Shown here one piece after another: positions 8,621 through 17,800 of a DNA stretch of 64,000 nucleotides; position 1 is the first letter of the stretch, and each line of letters starts with the position of its first letter. Below the pieces are notes generated by a model. That model was not told the DNA's origin. It was given only the letters and a program-made list of their open reading frames with translations, and did not search any database. The position numbers and the translations under genes were made by a program. The DNA lies in the NCBI RefSeq assembly GCF_907164555.1, contig NZ_CAJQZC010000017.1, positions 33,225 to 97,224 of the forward strand, in the 5' to 3' direction. This DNA is from Paraburkholderia saeva. GTDB lineage: Bacteria; Pseudomonadota; Gammaproteobacteria; Burkholderiales; Burkholderiaceae.

Positions 8621-11600
8621 ATGAACCGCTTGTCCAGCGCTATTCAGTCGATAGAGCCGCATTACGAGGTCGTTGTCATCGGGTCAGGTTACGGCGGCGC
8701 CATTGCCGCGTCGCGCATGGCGCGTGCGAAACGCAAGGTGTGTCTGCTCGAGCGAGGACGCGAATTCATGGCGGGCGAGTTTCCGGCGACGCCCCTGGAA
8801 GGGGTGGAGCAGGTGCAGTACAACACCGCGTTCAAGCGGATCGGCTCGCCGCTCGCGCTGCTGGAAGTGCATCTGAACGCGGAAGTGAACGCGGTGGTCG
8901 GCTGCGGCCTGGGTGGCACGTCACTCATCAACGCGAACGTCGCGCTGCATCCCGATCCGCGCCTGTGGGACGATCCGCGCTGGCCCGCCGCCGTGCGCAA
9001 CGACAAGGACGGACTCGACAAGGGCTACGCCCGCGCCTTCACCATGCTGAGCCCTTCGCCCGTGCCGGCGGATTATCCGCGCCTGCCGAAGCTCGATGCG
9101 CTCGAACTGTCAGCGAAGGCGCTCGGCATGGAAGACCGCTTTTACCGGCCACCGATCACCGTCACGTTCACCACCGGACCGAATGCGGCCGGCGTGCATC
9201 AGGAACGGTGCATCGGTTGCGGCGACTGCAATTCCGGCTGCAATCACGAAGCGAAGAATTCGACGCACATGAACTATCTGCCCGATGCCGTCGCGCACGG
9301 CGCGCAGATTTTCACGGGCGCTGCCGTGCATTCCGTCGTGCGCGATGAAGCCACGCAGAAATGGAGGGTGCGATATCAGATCGTCGACGTGGGCCGCGAA
9401 ATCTACGACGCGCCCGATCTTTTCGTGCTGGCCGATCACGTGATCCTGTCGGCCGGCACGATCGGGTCGACTGCGATCCTGCTGCGCTCGAAGGAAGCGG
9501 GACTCACTGTGTCGCCGCAACTCGGCCATCATTTCACCGGCAATGGCGACGTACTCGCGTTCGCGTTCAACACCGACACCGAAATCAACGGTGTCGGCTG
9601 GGGCACGCACAAGCCGGGCGACATCCCGCCGGTAGGTCCGACGATCTGCGGCATCATCGACCATCGCGATACGCCCAACGTGAAAGATGGCTTTGTAATC
9701 GAGGAGGGATCGCTCGCAGCACCAATCGGCGGCGCACTGCTGGGCGTGCTCGCTCCGACGGGCGCCTTCGCTGGCGTGCGCGTGCCGGATCTGCCCGGCG
9801 AAGGTCCGCTCGAGGACGAAGCGCGCATTCTGGAAAGCGTGTTGCGCGGGCCGTATCGCGGCGCAATGCGCAACACGCAGACGTACCTCGTGATGGCTCA
9901 CGACGACGAAAGCGGAGAAATATCAGTCGAAAATGGCCGGCCCCGCATCAGCTGGCCGAAAGCGGGCAAGCAGCCGATTTTCGACACAGTAGAAAAAACG
10001 CTCGAACGTGCGACCGTCGGGCTGGGCGGCGAATACATCCGCAACCCCATTTCGCTCGATGCGTTCAAGGACCGGCTCGTGACCGTGCACCCGCTGGGCG
10101 GCTGCGGCATGGCCGACGATGCCGCTAACGGCGTTGTCGATCAGGCGGGCCGCGTGTTCAGCGGCGCGGCGGGCAACGCGGTGCACGACGGGCTCTACGT
10201 GATGGATGGCGCCGTGATGCCGATGTCGCTCGGCGTCAATCCGCTCCTGACAATTTCGGCGCTGGCCGAGCGCAATTGCGCGCAACTGGCGGCGTCCCAG
10301 GGCTGGACCATCGACTACGATGCGGCGGGCACTTCCGCGCCGCCGCCCCAGCCGAAACCGGGCATCCGCTTTACGGAAACGATGATCGGCGACTACACGC
10401 CGACCGGCGCGAAGGATGCCGTCAAGATGCAGTTCACGGCGACCATCACGTCGGATGATCTCGAAGACATGATGAAGAATCCGCAGCATCAGGCGGGCAT
10501 GGCCGGCACGATGACGTGCCTTGCGCTGTCGGCGCAACCGCTCACGATCAGCGACGGGCGCTTCAACCTCTTCGTGGTCGACGAGAACAACGTCGACCGG
10601 CGTGACATGAACTACCGGATGACGCTTCAGTCCGTAGAAGGCAAAAAGTATTATTTCTTCGGACAAAAGATCATCACCCACACGTCGGTGCTCGAACTGT
10701 GGAAAGAGACCAATACGCTCTACGGCCAGATGCGCGAGTCGTCCGCGGCAGACGCACCCGTCATCGGCACGGCGACGCTCATCATCACGTTCGAAAATTT
10801 CCTGAGGCAATCGCGCACGTACGACATCACCAACGCGCCCGACATCAAGACGCGGCTTGAGCTGGCGGCGAAATTCGGCAAGTTCTTCAGCGGCGTGCTG
10901 TTCAACGAATATGGCGGCGTCGCGGCGCCGTTGCAGTATTTCGATCCCGACGCCACGCCGCGCAGGAAACGCGCGTTGCGCGCGCCGGTGCCGCAAGTCT
11001 CTTTCTTCAAGACCGAAGACGGCAAGACGCTGCGGCTCACACGCTTTCACGGCGGCAACAAGGGACCTGTGCTGCTGATTCACGGTTCCGGTGTATCGAG
11101 CCGCATCTATTCGACGGACCTCATCGATACGAACCTCGTCGAATTCCTGTGCGCCACGCAGCACGATGTATGGCTCGTCGATCTGAGGGTGAGCATCGAA
11201 CTGCCGGGCGCGCCCGACCCGACGACCGCCGACGCCGTCGCGCGCTACGACATTCCGGCAGCCGTCGCGAAAGTACGCGAGCTGTCGGGCGCGGACAGCA
11301 TCCAGATCTTCGCGCACTGCTTCGGCGCCGTGGCCTGCACGATGTCGCTGCTGTCAGGCCTGAACGGCGTGCGCTCCGTGGTGCTGTCGCAGGTCTCCGC
11401 GCATCTGGTGCCGCCATTGCTCGCGCGGATCAAGGCGGGCCTGCACGTCCCCGACCTTCTCAAGCACCTCGGTATCAAGGACATGACAGCGTACACACAG
11501 CGCGACACGTGGCCGAAGAACCTGATTGACGACGCGCTGAAGTTCTATCCTGTGGAAGACGACGAGCACTGCACGAACGCCGTGTGTCATCGCGCGACGT

Positions 11601-11992
11601 TCCTGTATGGCCTGCCCTACGAACACGCGCAACTCGATGAAATCCTGCATTCGAATCTGCAGGAACTGTTCGGCGTACACGACGTGGAACTCTTCGACCA
11701 GCTGGCCGAAATCGTCCGCAAGGGGCATCTGGTCAACGTCGACGGCGACGACGTCTACATGCCGAATATCGCCGGCATGAACCTGCCGATTGCGTTCATC
11801 CACGGTTCGGAGAATCGCGTTTATCTGCCCGAGAGCACGGAAAAGACGTACAACCTGCTCGTCGACACGTTCGGGGCGGATAAATTCGAGCGGCACATCA
11901 TCAAGGGATACGGCCACATCGATTGCGTATTCGGCAAGCGGGCCGCGATCGACGTTTACCCGACCATCGCGAGGCATCTGCTTGCGCATTGA
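8621..11992 (+). CDS. GMC oxidoreductase (cholesterol-oxidase-like) fused to an alpha/beta hydrolase
   Basis: This 1123-residue fusion has an N-terminal FAD-binding domain (VVIGSGYGGAIAASRMA near residue 18) and GMC C-terminal motifs (VHPLGGCGMADDA; GVNPLLTISALAERNC) extending to about residue 570. A middle beta-rich region lies near 590-770. The C-terminal alpha/beta hydrolase starts near 815 (VLLIHGSGVSS). A four-cysteine motif, CIGCGDCNSGC, occupies 197-207. The hydrolase nucleophile elbow reads AHCFGA, with Cys900 where Ser is usual; His1099 is in GYGHID. The start at 8621 follows AGGTGG at good spacing. It likely oxidises a sterol-like or other alcohol and acts on an ester or lactone; the substrate is unknown. 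No signal peptide is evident. Confidence 0.82.
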   Translation: MNRLSSAIQSIEPHYEVVVIGSGYGGAIAASRMARAKRKVCLLERGREFMAGEFPATPLEGVEQVQYNTAFKRIGSPLALLEVHLNAEVNAVVGCGLGGTSLINANVALHPDPRLWDDPRWPAAVRNDKDGLDKGYARAFTMLSPSPVPADYPRLPKLDALELSAKALGMEDRFYRPPITVTFTTGPNAAGVHQERCIGCGDCNSGCNHEAKNSTHMNYLPDAVAHGAQIFTGAAVHSVVRDEATQKWRVRYQIVDVGREIYDAPDLFVLADHVILSAGTIGSTAILLRSKEAGLTVSPQLGHHFTGNGDVLAFAFNTDTEINGVGWGTHKPGDIPPVGPTICGIIDHRDTPNVKDGFVIEEGSLAAPIGGALLGVLAPTGAFAGVRVPDLPGEGPLEDEARILESVLRGPYRGAMRNTQTYLVMAHDDESGEISVENGRPRISWPKAGKQPIFDTVEKTLERATVGLGGEYIRNPISLDAFKDRLVTVHPLGGCGMADDAANGVVDQAGRVFSGAAGNAVHDGLYVMDGAVMPMSLGVNPLLTISALAERNCAQLAASQGWTIDYDAAGTSAPPPQPKPGIRFTETMIGDYTPTGAKDAVKMQFTATITSDDLEDMMKNPQHQAGMAGTMTCLALSAQPLTISDGRFNLFVVDENNVDRRDMNYRMTLQSVEGKKYYFFGQKIITHTSVLELWKETNTLYGQMRESSAADAPVIGTATLIITFENFLRQSRTYDITNAPDIKTRLELAAKFGKFFSGVLFNEYGGVAAPLQYFDPDATPRRKRALRAPVPQVSFFKTEDGKTLRLTRFHGGNKGPVLLIHGSGVSSRIYSTDLIDTNLVEFLCATQHDVWLVDLRVSIELPGAPDPTTADAVARYDIPAAVAKVRELSGADSIQIFAHCFGAVACTMSLLSGLNGVRSVVLSQVSAHLVPPLLARIKAGLHVPDLLKHLGIKDMTAYTQRDTWPKNLIDDALKFYPVEDDEHCTNAVCHRATFLYGLPYEHAQLDEILHSNLQELFGVHDVELFDQLAEIVRKGHLVNVDGDDVYMPNIAGMNLPIAFIHGSENRVYLPESTEKTYNLLVDTFGADKFERHIIKGYGHIDCVFGKRAAIDVYPTIARHLLAH

Positions 11993-12021
11993 CGCGCTTG
12001 ATGCGCAGGCGGCATTCGCGT

Positions 12022-13425
12022 CTAGAGCAGCTTGCCCGGATTCAGGATGCCGTTCGGGTCGAGCGCATGCTTGATCGCGCGCATCGCCGCGAGTTCTTCC
12101 GGCGAGCGCGAGATCGGCAGAAACTCGCGCTTTAGCAGTCCGACGCCGTGCTCCGCCGACACCGATCCGTTCAGCGGCCCCAGCATCGCGTAGACGAACG
12201 CGTAAATCGCATGGTGTTCGACGCCCGGCACCGAATGGCCATCGACGGTGACATGCAGATTCGAATCGCCGATATGGCCGAAGAAATATGACCGGTTGCC
12301 CGGCCACTTTTTATCGAGCGCGGCACGGCACTGATCGACAAAGCGGCCGATCTCGCCAATCGAAAGGCTCACGTCGAAATTCACCGGATCGAGCCGCGAG
12401 GGAAACTCCGCCGTGCATTCGCGGATCGCCCACAACGCGCGCGCATCGGCGACCGATTGCGCGATCACCGCATCGCGAATCGCCCGCGAGTCGAGCGCAT
12501 CTCCAAGCGCCGATGCGAAGCGCTCGCCGTCATCGCGGGCATCGAAACTCGCGTGTTCGATCAGCGCGTACAGCGGATGCGCGTGTTCGAACGGAGAACG
12601 GGCCTCAGTGGTTAGCGACACACCGAAGTCGAAAAAGTCCGGCCACATGATCTCGAATGCGCCGATATCGTTGCCGAAGCGCCTTGCCAGACTGCGCAAA
12701 AGGTTGACCGCCGCATCGTAACCGTCGAGCGCGACGAGCGCCGTATGACGCGACGCACGCTGCGGATGCAGTTTCAGCACCGCACGCGTGATGATGCCCA
12801 GCGTGCCTTCCGATCCGATGAACAGATGCTTGAGGTCATAGCCCGTGTTGTTCTTGATCACGCGGCTCATCGAAGTCAGGACCGCGCCCGTTGCCAGCAC
12901 CGCTTCGAGCCCGAGTACCTGGTCGCGCGCGGTACCCGACTGGATCACGCGATTGCCGCCCGCGTTCGTCGCGAGATTGCCGCCGATCTGGCATGAACCG
13001 CGCGCGCCGAGATCGAGCGTCAGCTCGAAACCCGCCTGCGCGGCGGCATCCTGCGCGACCTGCAGCGTCGTGCCGGCAAGCACGCTCATCGTCGCCGACG
13101 CGACATCGATGTCCTCGACGCCGCTCATCCGGTCGAGCGCGATCGCGATATCGGTCGCGCGGGGAACCGCGCCGCCCGCGAGACCTGTCATGCCGCCTTG
13201 CGGCACGACGCTCTGATGCGCGTCGTTGCAGATCATCATCGCGCGCGCCACCTCCTGCGTCGTGCGCGGCAGCAGGAGCGCAGCGGGCCGCATCGGCGCG
13301 TGGCGCGTGTAGTCCGTCATCGACCGTTCGCCGATCGCGTCGCCCGTGCGTACCGCGTCGTCGCCGATAGCTTCGCGCAGCGCATTGAGGGTTGCGGCCA
13401 GCGTTGCGTCGTGTTCCTTCGTCAT
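12022..13425 (-). CDS. FAD-binding oxidase, GlcD/D-2-hydroxyacid dehydrogenase type
   Basis: This 467-residue protein has the FAD_binding_4 (PCMH/VAO) N-terminal fold, with RPAALLLPRTTQEVARAM and the FAD-contact motif VVPQGGMTGLAGGAVP (about 73-88). The FAD-oxidase C-terminal domain ends in the characteristic HGVGLLKREFL...DPNGILNPGKLL. Relatives oxidise D-lactate, glycolate or D-2-hydroxyglutarate and pass electrons to quinone or another acceptor. The gene overlaps the upstream 2OG oxygenase by four bases (ATGA), so the two are translationally coupled and diverge from an amino-acid ABC importer. The substrate is probably a hydroxy acid in the degradation of the imported compound; that is inference. 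Confidence 0.85.
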   Translation of the reverse strand: MTKEHDATLAATLNALREAIGDDAVRTGDAIGERSMTDYTRHAPMRPAALLLPRTTQEVARAMMICNDAHQSVVPQGGMTGLAGGAVPRATDIAIALDRMSGVEDIDVASATMSVLAGTTLQVAQDAAAQAGFELTLDLGARGSCQIGGNLATNAGGNRVIQSGTARDQVLGLEAVLATGAVLTSMSRVIKNNTGYDLKHLFIGSEGTLGIITRAVLKLHPQRASRHTALVALDGYDAAVNLLRSLARRFGNDIGAFEIMWPDFFDFGVSLTTEARSPFEHAHPLYALIEHASFDARDDGERFASALGDALDSRAIRDAVIAQSVADARALWAIRECTAEFPSRLDPVNFDVSLSIGEIGRFVDQCRAALDKKWPGNRSYFFGHIGDSNLHVTVDGHSVPGVEHHAIYAFVYAMLGPLNGSVSAEHGVGLLKREFLPISRSPEELAAMRAIKHALDPNGILNPGKLL

Positions 13426-14408
13426 GCCGCTGTTCCCTGGGTTGCGTGTTTTTTACGGTAGCCCATCGAATCGTTGATGCGCCCAAGGATGTAGTCGCCC
13501 GCGGCGACCGGTTCATAACGCCGTTCGGCGTCGCTCACACCCAGATCGCGCGGATCGACCTGCGCGCCATACGTCGGATCATAGAACGTCGCGATCGAAT
13601 AGCGCTCGCGGCCTGACGCGTTGATCACGCGATGCAGTGTCGAACGAAAGCGGTCGTTGGTCCAGCGCGCAAGCAGATCGCCGACATTCACGACGAAGCT
13701 GCCGGGCACCGGCGGCGCATCGACCCAGGTGTCGTTCGCAATCTCGCGCACCTGCAGGCCGCCCACCTGATCCTGCCACAGCAGCGTGATGCAGCCGTAG
13801 TCGGTGTGCGGCGCAACGCCGAACTGGTCGGCGTCGGATTGCGGCGGCTGGGGCGGGTAATACACCATCTGTGTGCGCTGCATCCGCTTCGTATAGCGCG
13901 AAGCGAAAAAATCCTCGCTGATCCCAAGGCCGGCTGCCACCGCGCGCAACAGCTCCGCGCCGCACGCGGCCACCGCCTCGTAATAGCCGTACAGCGAAGG
14001 ACGCAGTTCAGGCATGAAGTCCGGCCAGTTGTTCGGACCGCGCAACGCCTGTCCCGCGCGCACGTCCGGATCGTCCTCCGGCAACTCCAGCCCGATGCTG
14101 AAAAACTCCTTGTAGTCGGGCCGTTTCGCCTGATACATCGTGGCGTCGCCCAGCGCATTGAAACCGCGATGACGCGCGTTCACCGCGGCCCGCCGCTTCG
14201 TTTCGACAGGAAACGCGAAGAATGTACGCGCGGCATGTTCCGCCGCGTCGATCACGGACTGCGGCACACCGTGATTCACGATGTAGAAGAAGCCGATCGT
14301 CGTGCACGCGTCGTAAATCTCGCGGCCCACGCGCGCGAGTGCCTGCGGATCCTCGCCGCCGTGCAGCCCGGCGAGGTCGATGATCGGAATGCGGGTGACA
14401 GGTGGCAT
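13422..14408 (-). CDS. 2-oxoglutarate/Fe(II) oxygenase, isopenicillin-N-synthase family
   Basis: This 328-residue protein has the N-terminal DIOX_N region (IPIIDLAGL, then GFFYIVNHGVP) and the Fe(II)-binding triad H201-x-D203 (APHTDYGCITLL) and H259. R269-x-S271 (RERYSIATF) is the likely 2-oxoglutarate carboxylate clamp. Members hydroxylate or desaturate small molecules. It is the first gene of a two-gene minus-strand unit with the FAD oxidase, and it diverges from an ABC importer with HutC-like operator sites between them. That context suggests a catabolic hydroxylation of an imported amino-acid-like compound. I cannot name the substrate. Confidence 0.87.
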   Translation of the reverse strand: MPPVTRIPIIDLAGLHGGEDPQALARVGREIYDACTTIGFFYIVNHGVPQSVIDAAEHAARTFFAFPVETKRRAAVNARHRGFNALGDATMYQAKRPDYKEFFSIGLELPEDDPDVRAGQALRGPNNWPDFMPELRPSLYGYYEAVAACGAELLRAVAAGLGISEDFFASRYTKRMQRTQMVYYPPQPPQSDADQFGVAPHTDYGCITLLWQDQVGGLQVREIANDTWVDAPPVPGSFVVNVGDLLARWTNDRFRSTLHRVINASGRERYSIATFYDPTYGAQVDPRDLGVSDAERRYEPVAAGDYILGRINDSMGYRKKHATQGTAA

Positions 14409-14480
14409 CGCAACGCTCCGTGTTTGGCCCTGCGCGCAAAGGCTGACGCCCAGGCGCTGAAAGATTGCGGGATCTCACGT

Positions 14481-14491
14481 TGTATATACCG
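14481..14491. promoter_or_regulatory. Candidate HutC-type operator at the oxygenase promoter
   Basis: TTGTATATACC contains the perfect palindrome GTATATAC (14483-14490), the core expected for HutC-subfamily GntR regulators. Read on the minus strand it overlaps a possible -10 hexamer TATACA for the oxygenase/FAD-oxidase unit. The inverted extended form GTATATACCGC here pairs with GCGGTATATAC at 14590. Confidence 0.55.
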
Positions 14492-14589
14492 CCAAAAGCG
14501 TGTTCGCAAGGTGCAGCGCAATGCCTTGCAGCGGCCAATGATCAGACTGTTCGCGCCCGCACACGCTTTATTTCTTTCGCGCCGGAACT

Positions 14590-14603
14590 GCGGTATATAC
14601 TGC
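14590..14603. promoter_or_regulatory. Candidate HutC-type operator at the ABC importer promoter
   Basis: GCGGTATATACTGC holds the same GTATATAC palindrome as the site about 110 bases upstream, in opposite extended orientation. It overlaps a possible plus-strand -10 hexamer TATACT (14596-14601), some 60 bases before the binding-protein gene. HutC-1, encoded at the end of this operon, is the obvious candidate repressor for both sites. Confidence 0.55.
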
Positions 14604-14663
14604 CCCGCATGGCTCGCGTCGACCCTCATTCGCGCGACACCGCTTTGCCCACTGGAGAATCTC

Positions 14664-15494
14664 ATGAGCATCCTTGCAGGCTGGAAGTGTCGTCTGATGG
14701 CGTTGACGTTGTGTGCCGCGAGCGTCGGCAGCGCGTATGCGGACGATCAACTCGCGAAAGTGAAGAAGGCCGGCGAACTCGTCGTCGGCACGGAAATGCA
14801 GTTCGCGCCGTTCGATTTCCTCGAGAACGGCCAGCAGGCAGGCTTCAACAAAGACCTCTTCGCGGAAGTCGGCAAGGAACTGGGCGTGAAGGTCCGCTTC
14901 ATCGACCTGCCCTGGCCGAGCGTGCTGCCTGGCCTCGAAGCCGGCAAGTTCGACATGGTGGGCGGCCCGCTGACGGTCACGAAAGCGCGCATGGAACGCT
15001 ACACGTATACCCTGCCCGTCGCCGACGCCACCGACGCGCTCCTCAAGCGCGCGAACGATACAAGCCTCAAGCAGTCGTCCGATATCGCCGGCAAGACCGT
15101 CGGCGCGGGCAAGGGCTCCGCGCAGCTCGACCAGCTGAAGGCGTATGTCGCGACGTTGCCGAAGCCGCCAGAAATCCGCGAGTACGTCGACAACAACCAG
15201 GCTTACGCTGACCTCGCCGCCGGCCGCATCGCCGCGGTCGCGAACTCGATGACGAATATCGCGTACGTCGCGAAGCAGCGTCCGGAAGCCTTCGCCGTCG
15301 TCACGCCGCCGTTCGGCGCGAAGGTTTATTTTGCGTACTGCATGCGCAAGGACGCCGACAGCAAGCCGCTCGCCGATGCGTTCAACGCGGCACTCGTGAA
15401 GATGCACGGCGACGGTCGTCTCGCCACGCTGCAGAAAAAGTGGTTCGGTGTCGCGATGGATGCACCGACCACGATGCCCACCCCGAACTACTGA
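14664..15494 (+). CDS. Amino-acid ABC transporter substrate-binding protein (family 3), cassette 1
   Basis: This 276-residue periplasmic protein has a Sec signal peptide (basic start, hydrophobic core, cleavage near GSAYA-DD). Family-3 binding-protein features follow: KVKKAGELVVGTEMQFAPFD, FNKDLFAEVGKELGVKV and GLEAGKFDMV. The ATG at 14664 is preferred over a much longer open frame because GGAG lies six bases upstream and the signal peptide starts there. It is the first gene of a complete importer operon (binding protein, two permeases, ATPase, HutC). Substrate is probably a polar amino acid or derivative. Confidence 0.9.
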   Translation: MSILAGWKCRLMALTLCAASVGSAYADDQLAKVKKAGELVVGTEMQFAPFDFLENGQQAGFNKDLFAEVGKELGVKVRFIDLPWPSVLPGLEAGKFDMVGGPLTVTKARMERYTYTLPVADATDALLKRANDTSLKQSSDIAGKTVGAGKGSAQLDQLKAYVATLPKPPEIREYVDNNQAYADLAAGRIAAVANSMTNIAYVAKQRPEAFAVVTPPFGAKVYFAYCMRKDADSKPLADAFNAALVKMHGDGRLATLQKKWFGVAMDAPTTMPTPNY

Positions 15495-15583
15495 TGCGCT
15501 GACGCAGCAGGCGATACGTGTCCGTGTCGAGCGACACCGCGACACCCCACGCATCGCGTAACCCGACTTCGTCTGCAGGTGCC

Positions 15584-16234
15584 ATGTTCAGCACAACCAT
15601 CTTTGCACAGGGCCTGCCGCTGCTGCTTCATGCGGCGCTCGCCACCGTCGGCATCTCGCTGACCGGGCTTCTGATCGGCTTCTTTGTCGGTGTAGGTGTG
15701 TGTTCGGCGCGGCTCTCCCCGCATCGCGCTGCACGCATGTCCGGCGGCGCCTACGTGTTCTTCTTTCGCGGCGTGCCGATGCTGGTGCAGTTGCTGCTCG
15801 TCTTTTACCTGCTGCCGTTCGTGGGCATCAACGTGTCGCCGCTTGTCGCTGCAATCAGCACGGTGTCGCTCTGTTCGGCCTCGTACATCGCGGAGATTCT
15901 GCGAGGCGGTTTTCTCAGCATTCCCCCCGGACAGATTGAAGCCGCACGGATGCTCGGCCTCTCGCCGCTCGACATGCTGCGCCGGATTCAGGTGCCGCAG
16001 GCATTCCGCCTGACGCTGCCTTCGCTTGTGAACGAAATGGTGCTGCTCATCAAGGCGTCCTCGTTGATCTCGGTGGTCGGCGTCGCTGAAATCACGCGGA
16101 CTGCCCAGAACATTGCAGCGAGCACGTACCGGCCACTCGAAGCCTATGTGGCCGCGGGGCTCATCTACTTTGTGATCTGTGGCGTGCTGTCGCTTGTCGC
16201 GCACGCCGCCGAATACCGCTTGCAACACGCCTGA
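15584..16234 (+). CDS. Amino-acid ABC transporter permease (HisQ/HisM type), cassette 1
   Basis: This 216-residue inner-membrane protein shows the family EAA loop (GQIEAARMLGLSPLDMLRR), which docks to the ATPase, and the typical FFFRGVPMLVQLLLVFY segment near the first third. I chose the ATG at 15584, which starts right before the first membrane helix, over a GTG 22 codons earlier whose extension is Ser/Thr/Ala-rich. It is 89 bases after the binding-protein gene and ten bases before the second permease, with which it likely forms a heterodimer. Confidence 0.88.
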   Translation: MFSTTIFAQGLPLLLHAALATVGISLTGLLIGFFVGVGVCSARLSPHRAARMSGGAYVFFFRGVPMLVQLLLVFYLLPFVGINVSPLVAAISTVSLCSASYIAEILRGGFLSIPPGQIEAARMLGLSPLDMLRRIQVPQAFRLTLPSLVNEMVLLIKASSLISVVGVAEITRTAQNIAASTYRPLEAYVAAGLIYFVICGVLSLVAHAAEYRLQHA

Positions 16235-16244
16235 GGCCGTCGAA

Positions 16245-16907
16245 ATGCAGCAGTTCGATCCCACCGTCATCACGCACAATCTCCAGCCAATCGCAGCAGG
16301 CCTCGTCACGACGCTCGGCACGTGGATCGCAGGCGTGCTGATCGGCCTCGCGCTCGGATTCGTGATTGCCGTGCTGCAACTCTTTGGCGGGCGCTGGATG
16401 CGTGGCGTGCTGCGCGCGTATATCGAACTCTTTCGTGGCACGCCGTTTCTCGTGCAACTGTTCCTGCTCTATTACGGCGGCCCGTCGTTTGGCCTGACGC
16501 TCGAACCGATGACCGCTGGCGTGCTGGGGCTCGGCCTTTATGGAAGTGCCTATTTTGCAGAGGTTTTCCGCTCGGGGTTTCAATCCATTCCGCGCGGCCA
16601 TCTCGAAGCGGCGTCATGTCTCGGGCTTTCGCGCTGGCAAGCGGTTGTGCGTATCCAGGTGCCGCAAATGCTCGTGCTGATCGTGCCCGCGCTCACGAAT
16701 CTGATCATCGTGCTCAGCAAGGAAACTGCGGTGCTGTCGATCGTGACCGTGCCCGAACTTACGTTTGTGCTGACCGGCATCGGCTCGGCCACGTTCGCAT
16801 TCGTCGAGACATTGCTGGTGCTGTGCGTCTGCTATCTCGCGCTCGTCGAACTGACATCGCGTGCGGGCATGTGGGCCGAGCACCGTCTCTCCCGTTTCAT
16901 GGCGTGA
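16245..16907 (+). CDS. Amino-acid ABC transporter permease, second subunit, cassette 1
   Basis: This 220-residue permease has about five membrane segments, the motif ELFRGTPFLVQLFLLYYGGP and the EAA loop HLEAASCLGLSRWQAVVRIQ. It pairs with the preceding permease. The ATG at 16245 places the start just after the stop codon of the first permease; an upstream in-frame start overlaps that gene and encodes non-membrane sequence. The ATPase gene follows 26 bases later. Confidence 0.88.
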   Translation: MQQFDPTVITHNLQPIAAGLVTTLGTWIAGVLIGLALGFVIAVLQLFGGRWMRGVLRAYIELFRGTPFLVQLFLLYYGGPSFGLTLEPMTAGVLGLGLYGSAYFAEVFRSGFQSIPRGHLEAASCLGLSRWQAVVRIQVPQMLVLIVPALTNLIIVLSKETAVLSIVTVPELTFVLTGIGSATFAFVETLLVLCVCYLALVELTSRAGMWAEHRLSRFMA

Positions 16908-16933
16908 TCTGAAGCCCGACACCGGACGTGAAC

Positions 16934-17800
16934 ATGAATGCAATGACCGACATGCCCTCTTCCCTTTCTTCGTCAGGTTCTTCACGCGCCGCCGCGCCGC
17001 TCGTCGAAGTGCGCGACCTGAAGAAGCGCTTCGGCGATAACGAAGTGCTGCGCGGCGTCGATCTCGACATCGGGAAATCCGAAGTGGTCTGCATCATCGG
17101 GCCGTCGGGTTCGGGCAAGAGCACGCTGCTGCGCTGCCTCGCCGCGCTCGAAACGTACGATCAGGGCGACGTGCGTATCGAAGGCGAACTGCTCGGCTAT
17201 AGCGAACGAAACGGCAAACGCGTGCGCGCTTCGCAGAGCGAGATCAATCGCGTGCGGCGCAACGTCGGCATGGTGTTCCAGCAGTTCAACCTGTGGCCGC
17301 ACATGACCGCGCTCGGCAACGTCATGGAAGCGCTTCGGCGCGTGCGCAACCTGTCGGGTGACGACGCCCGCAAGCGCGCGCTCGCGATGCTCGACACGGT
17401 CGGTCTCGCGCACAAGGGCGACGCGTATCCGGCGAAGCTCTCGGGCGGCCAGCAGCAGCGTGTAGCGATCGCGCGTGCGCTCGCGATGGAACCGCACATC
17501 ATGCTGTTCGACGAACCGACGTCGGCCCTCGATCCGGAACTCGTCGGCGAAGTGCTGCAGGTGATGAAGCAGCTCGCGCGCGACGGCATGACGATGGCGG
17601 TCGTCACACACGAAATGGGCTTCGCCGCGCAGGTGGCGGACAAGGTCGTCTTTATCGATCAGGGCCGCATTGCCGTCGAAGGCAATCCGCGCGATGTTTT
17701 TCATGACGCGCAGCAGCCGCGTCTGCGGCAGTTCCTGCAGAACTACATCGATCGCAATGCGTTCTGGACGCGCAGCGGCGCCGACGGAGAACCCGCGTGA
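16934..17800 (+). CDS. Amino-acid ABC transporter ATP-binding protein, cassette 1
   Basis: This 288-residue ATPase has a Walker A motif GPSGSGKST (about residue 59), Q-loop VFQQFNLWPH, signature LSGGQQQRVAIARAL, Walker B IMLFDEPTSALDPE and switch histidine VVTHEMGF. It is of the HisP/GlnQ class. An N-terminal Ser/Ala-rich extension of about 18 residues precedes the fold. A GTG six bases upstream is an alternative start. Its stop codon overlaps the GTG start of the HutC-type regulator by four bases, so importer and regulator are co-translated. Confidence 0.92.
   Translation: MNAMTDMPSSLSSSGSSRAAAPLVEVRDLKKRFGDNEVLRGVDLDIGKSEVVCIIGPSGSGKSTLLRCLAALETYDQGDVRIEGELLGYSERNGKRVRASQSEINRVRRNVGMVFQQFNLWPHMTALGNVMEALRRVRNLSGDDARKRALAMLDTVGLAHKGDAYPAKLSGGQQQRVAIARALAMEPHIMLFDEPTSALDPELVGEVLQVMKQLARDGMTMAVVTHEMGFAAQVADKVVFIDQGRIAVEGNPRDVFHDAQQPRLRQFLQNYIDRNAFWTRSGADGEPA

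Noticed and set aside
15524..15537. GTGTCG/CGACAC palindrome between the cassette 1 binding protein and permease
   Set aside because: Only a two-base loop and six-base arms; not convincing as a hairpin compared with the other junction stems.
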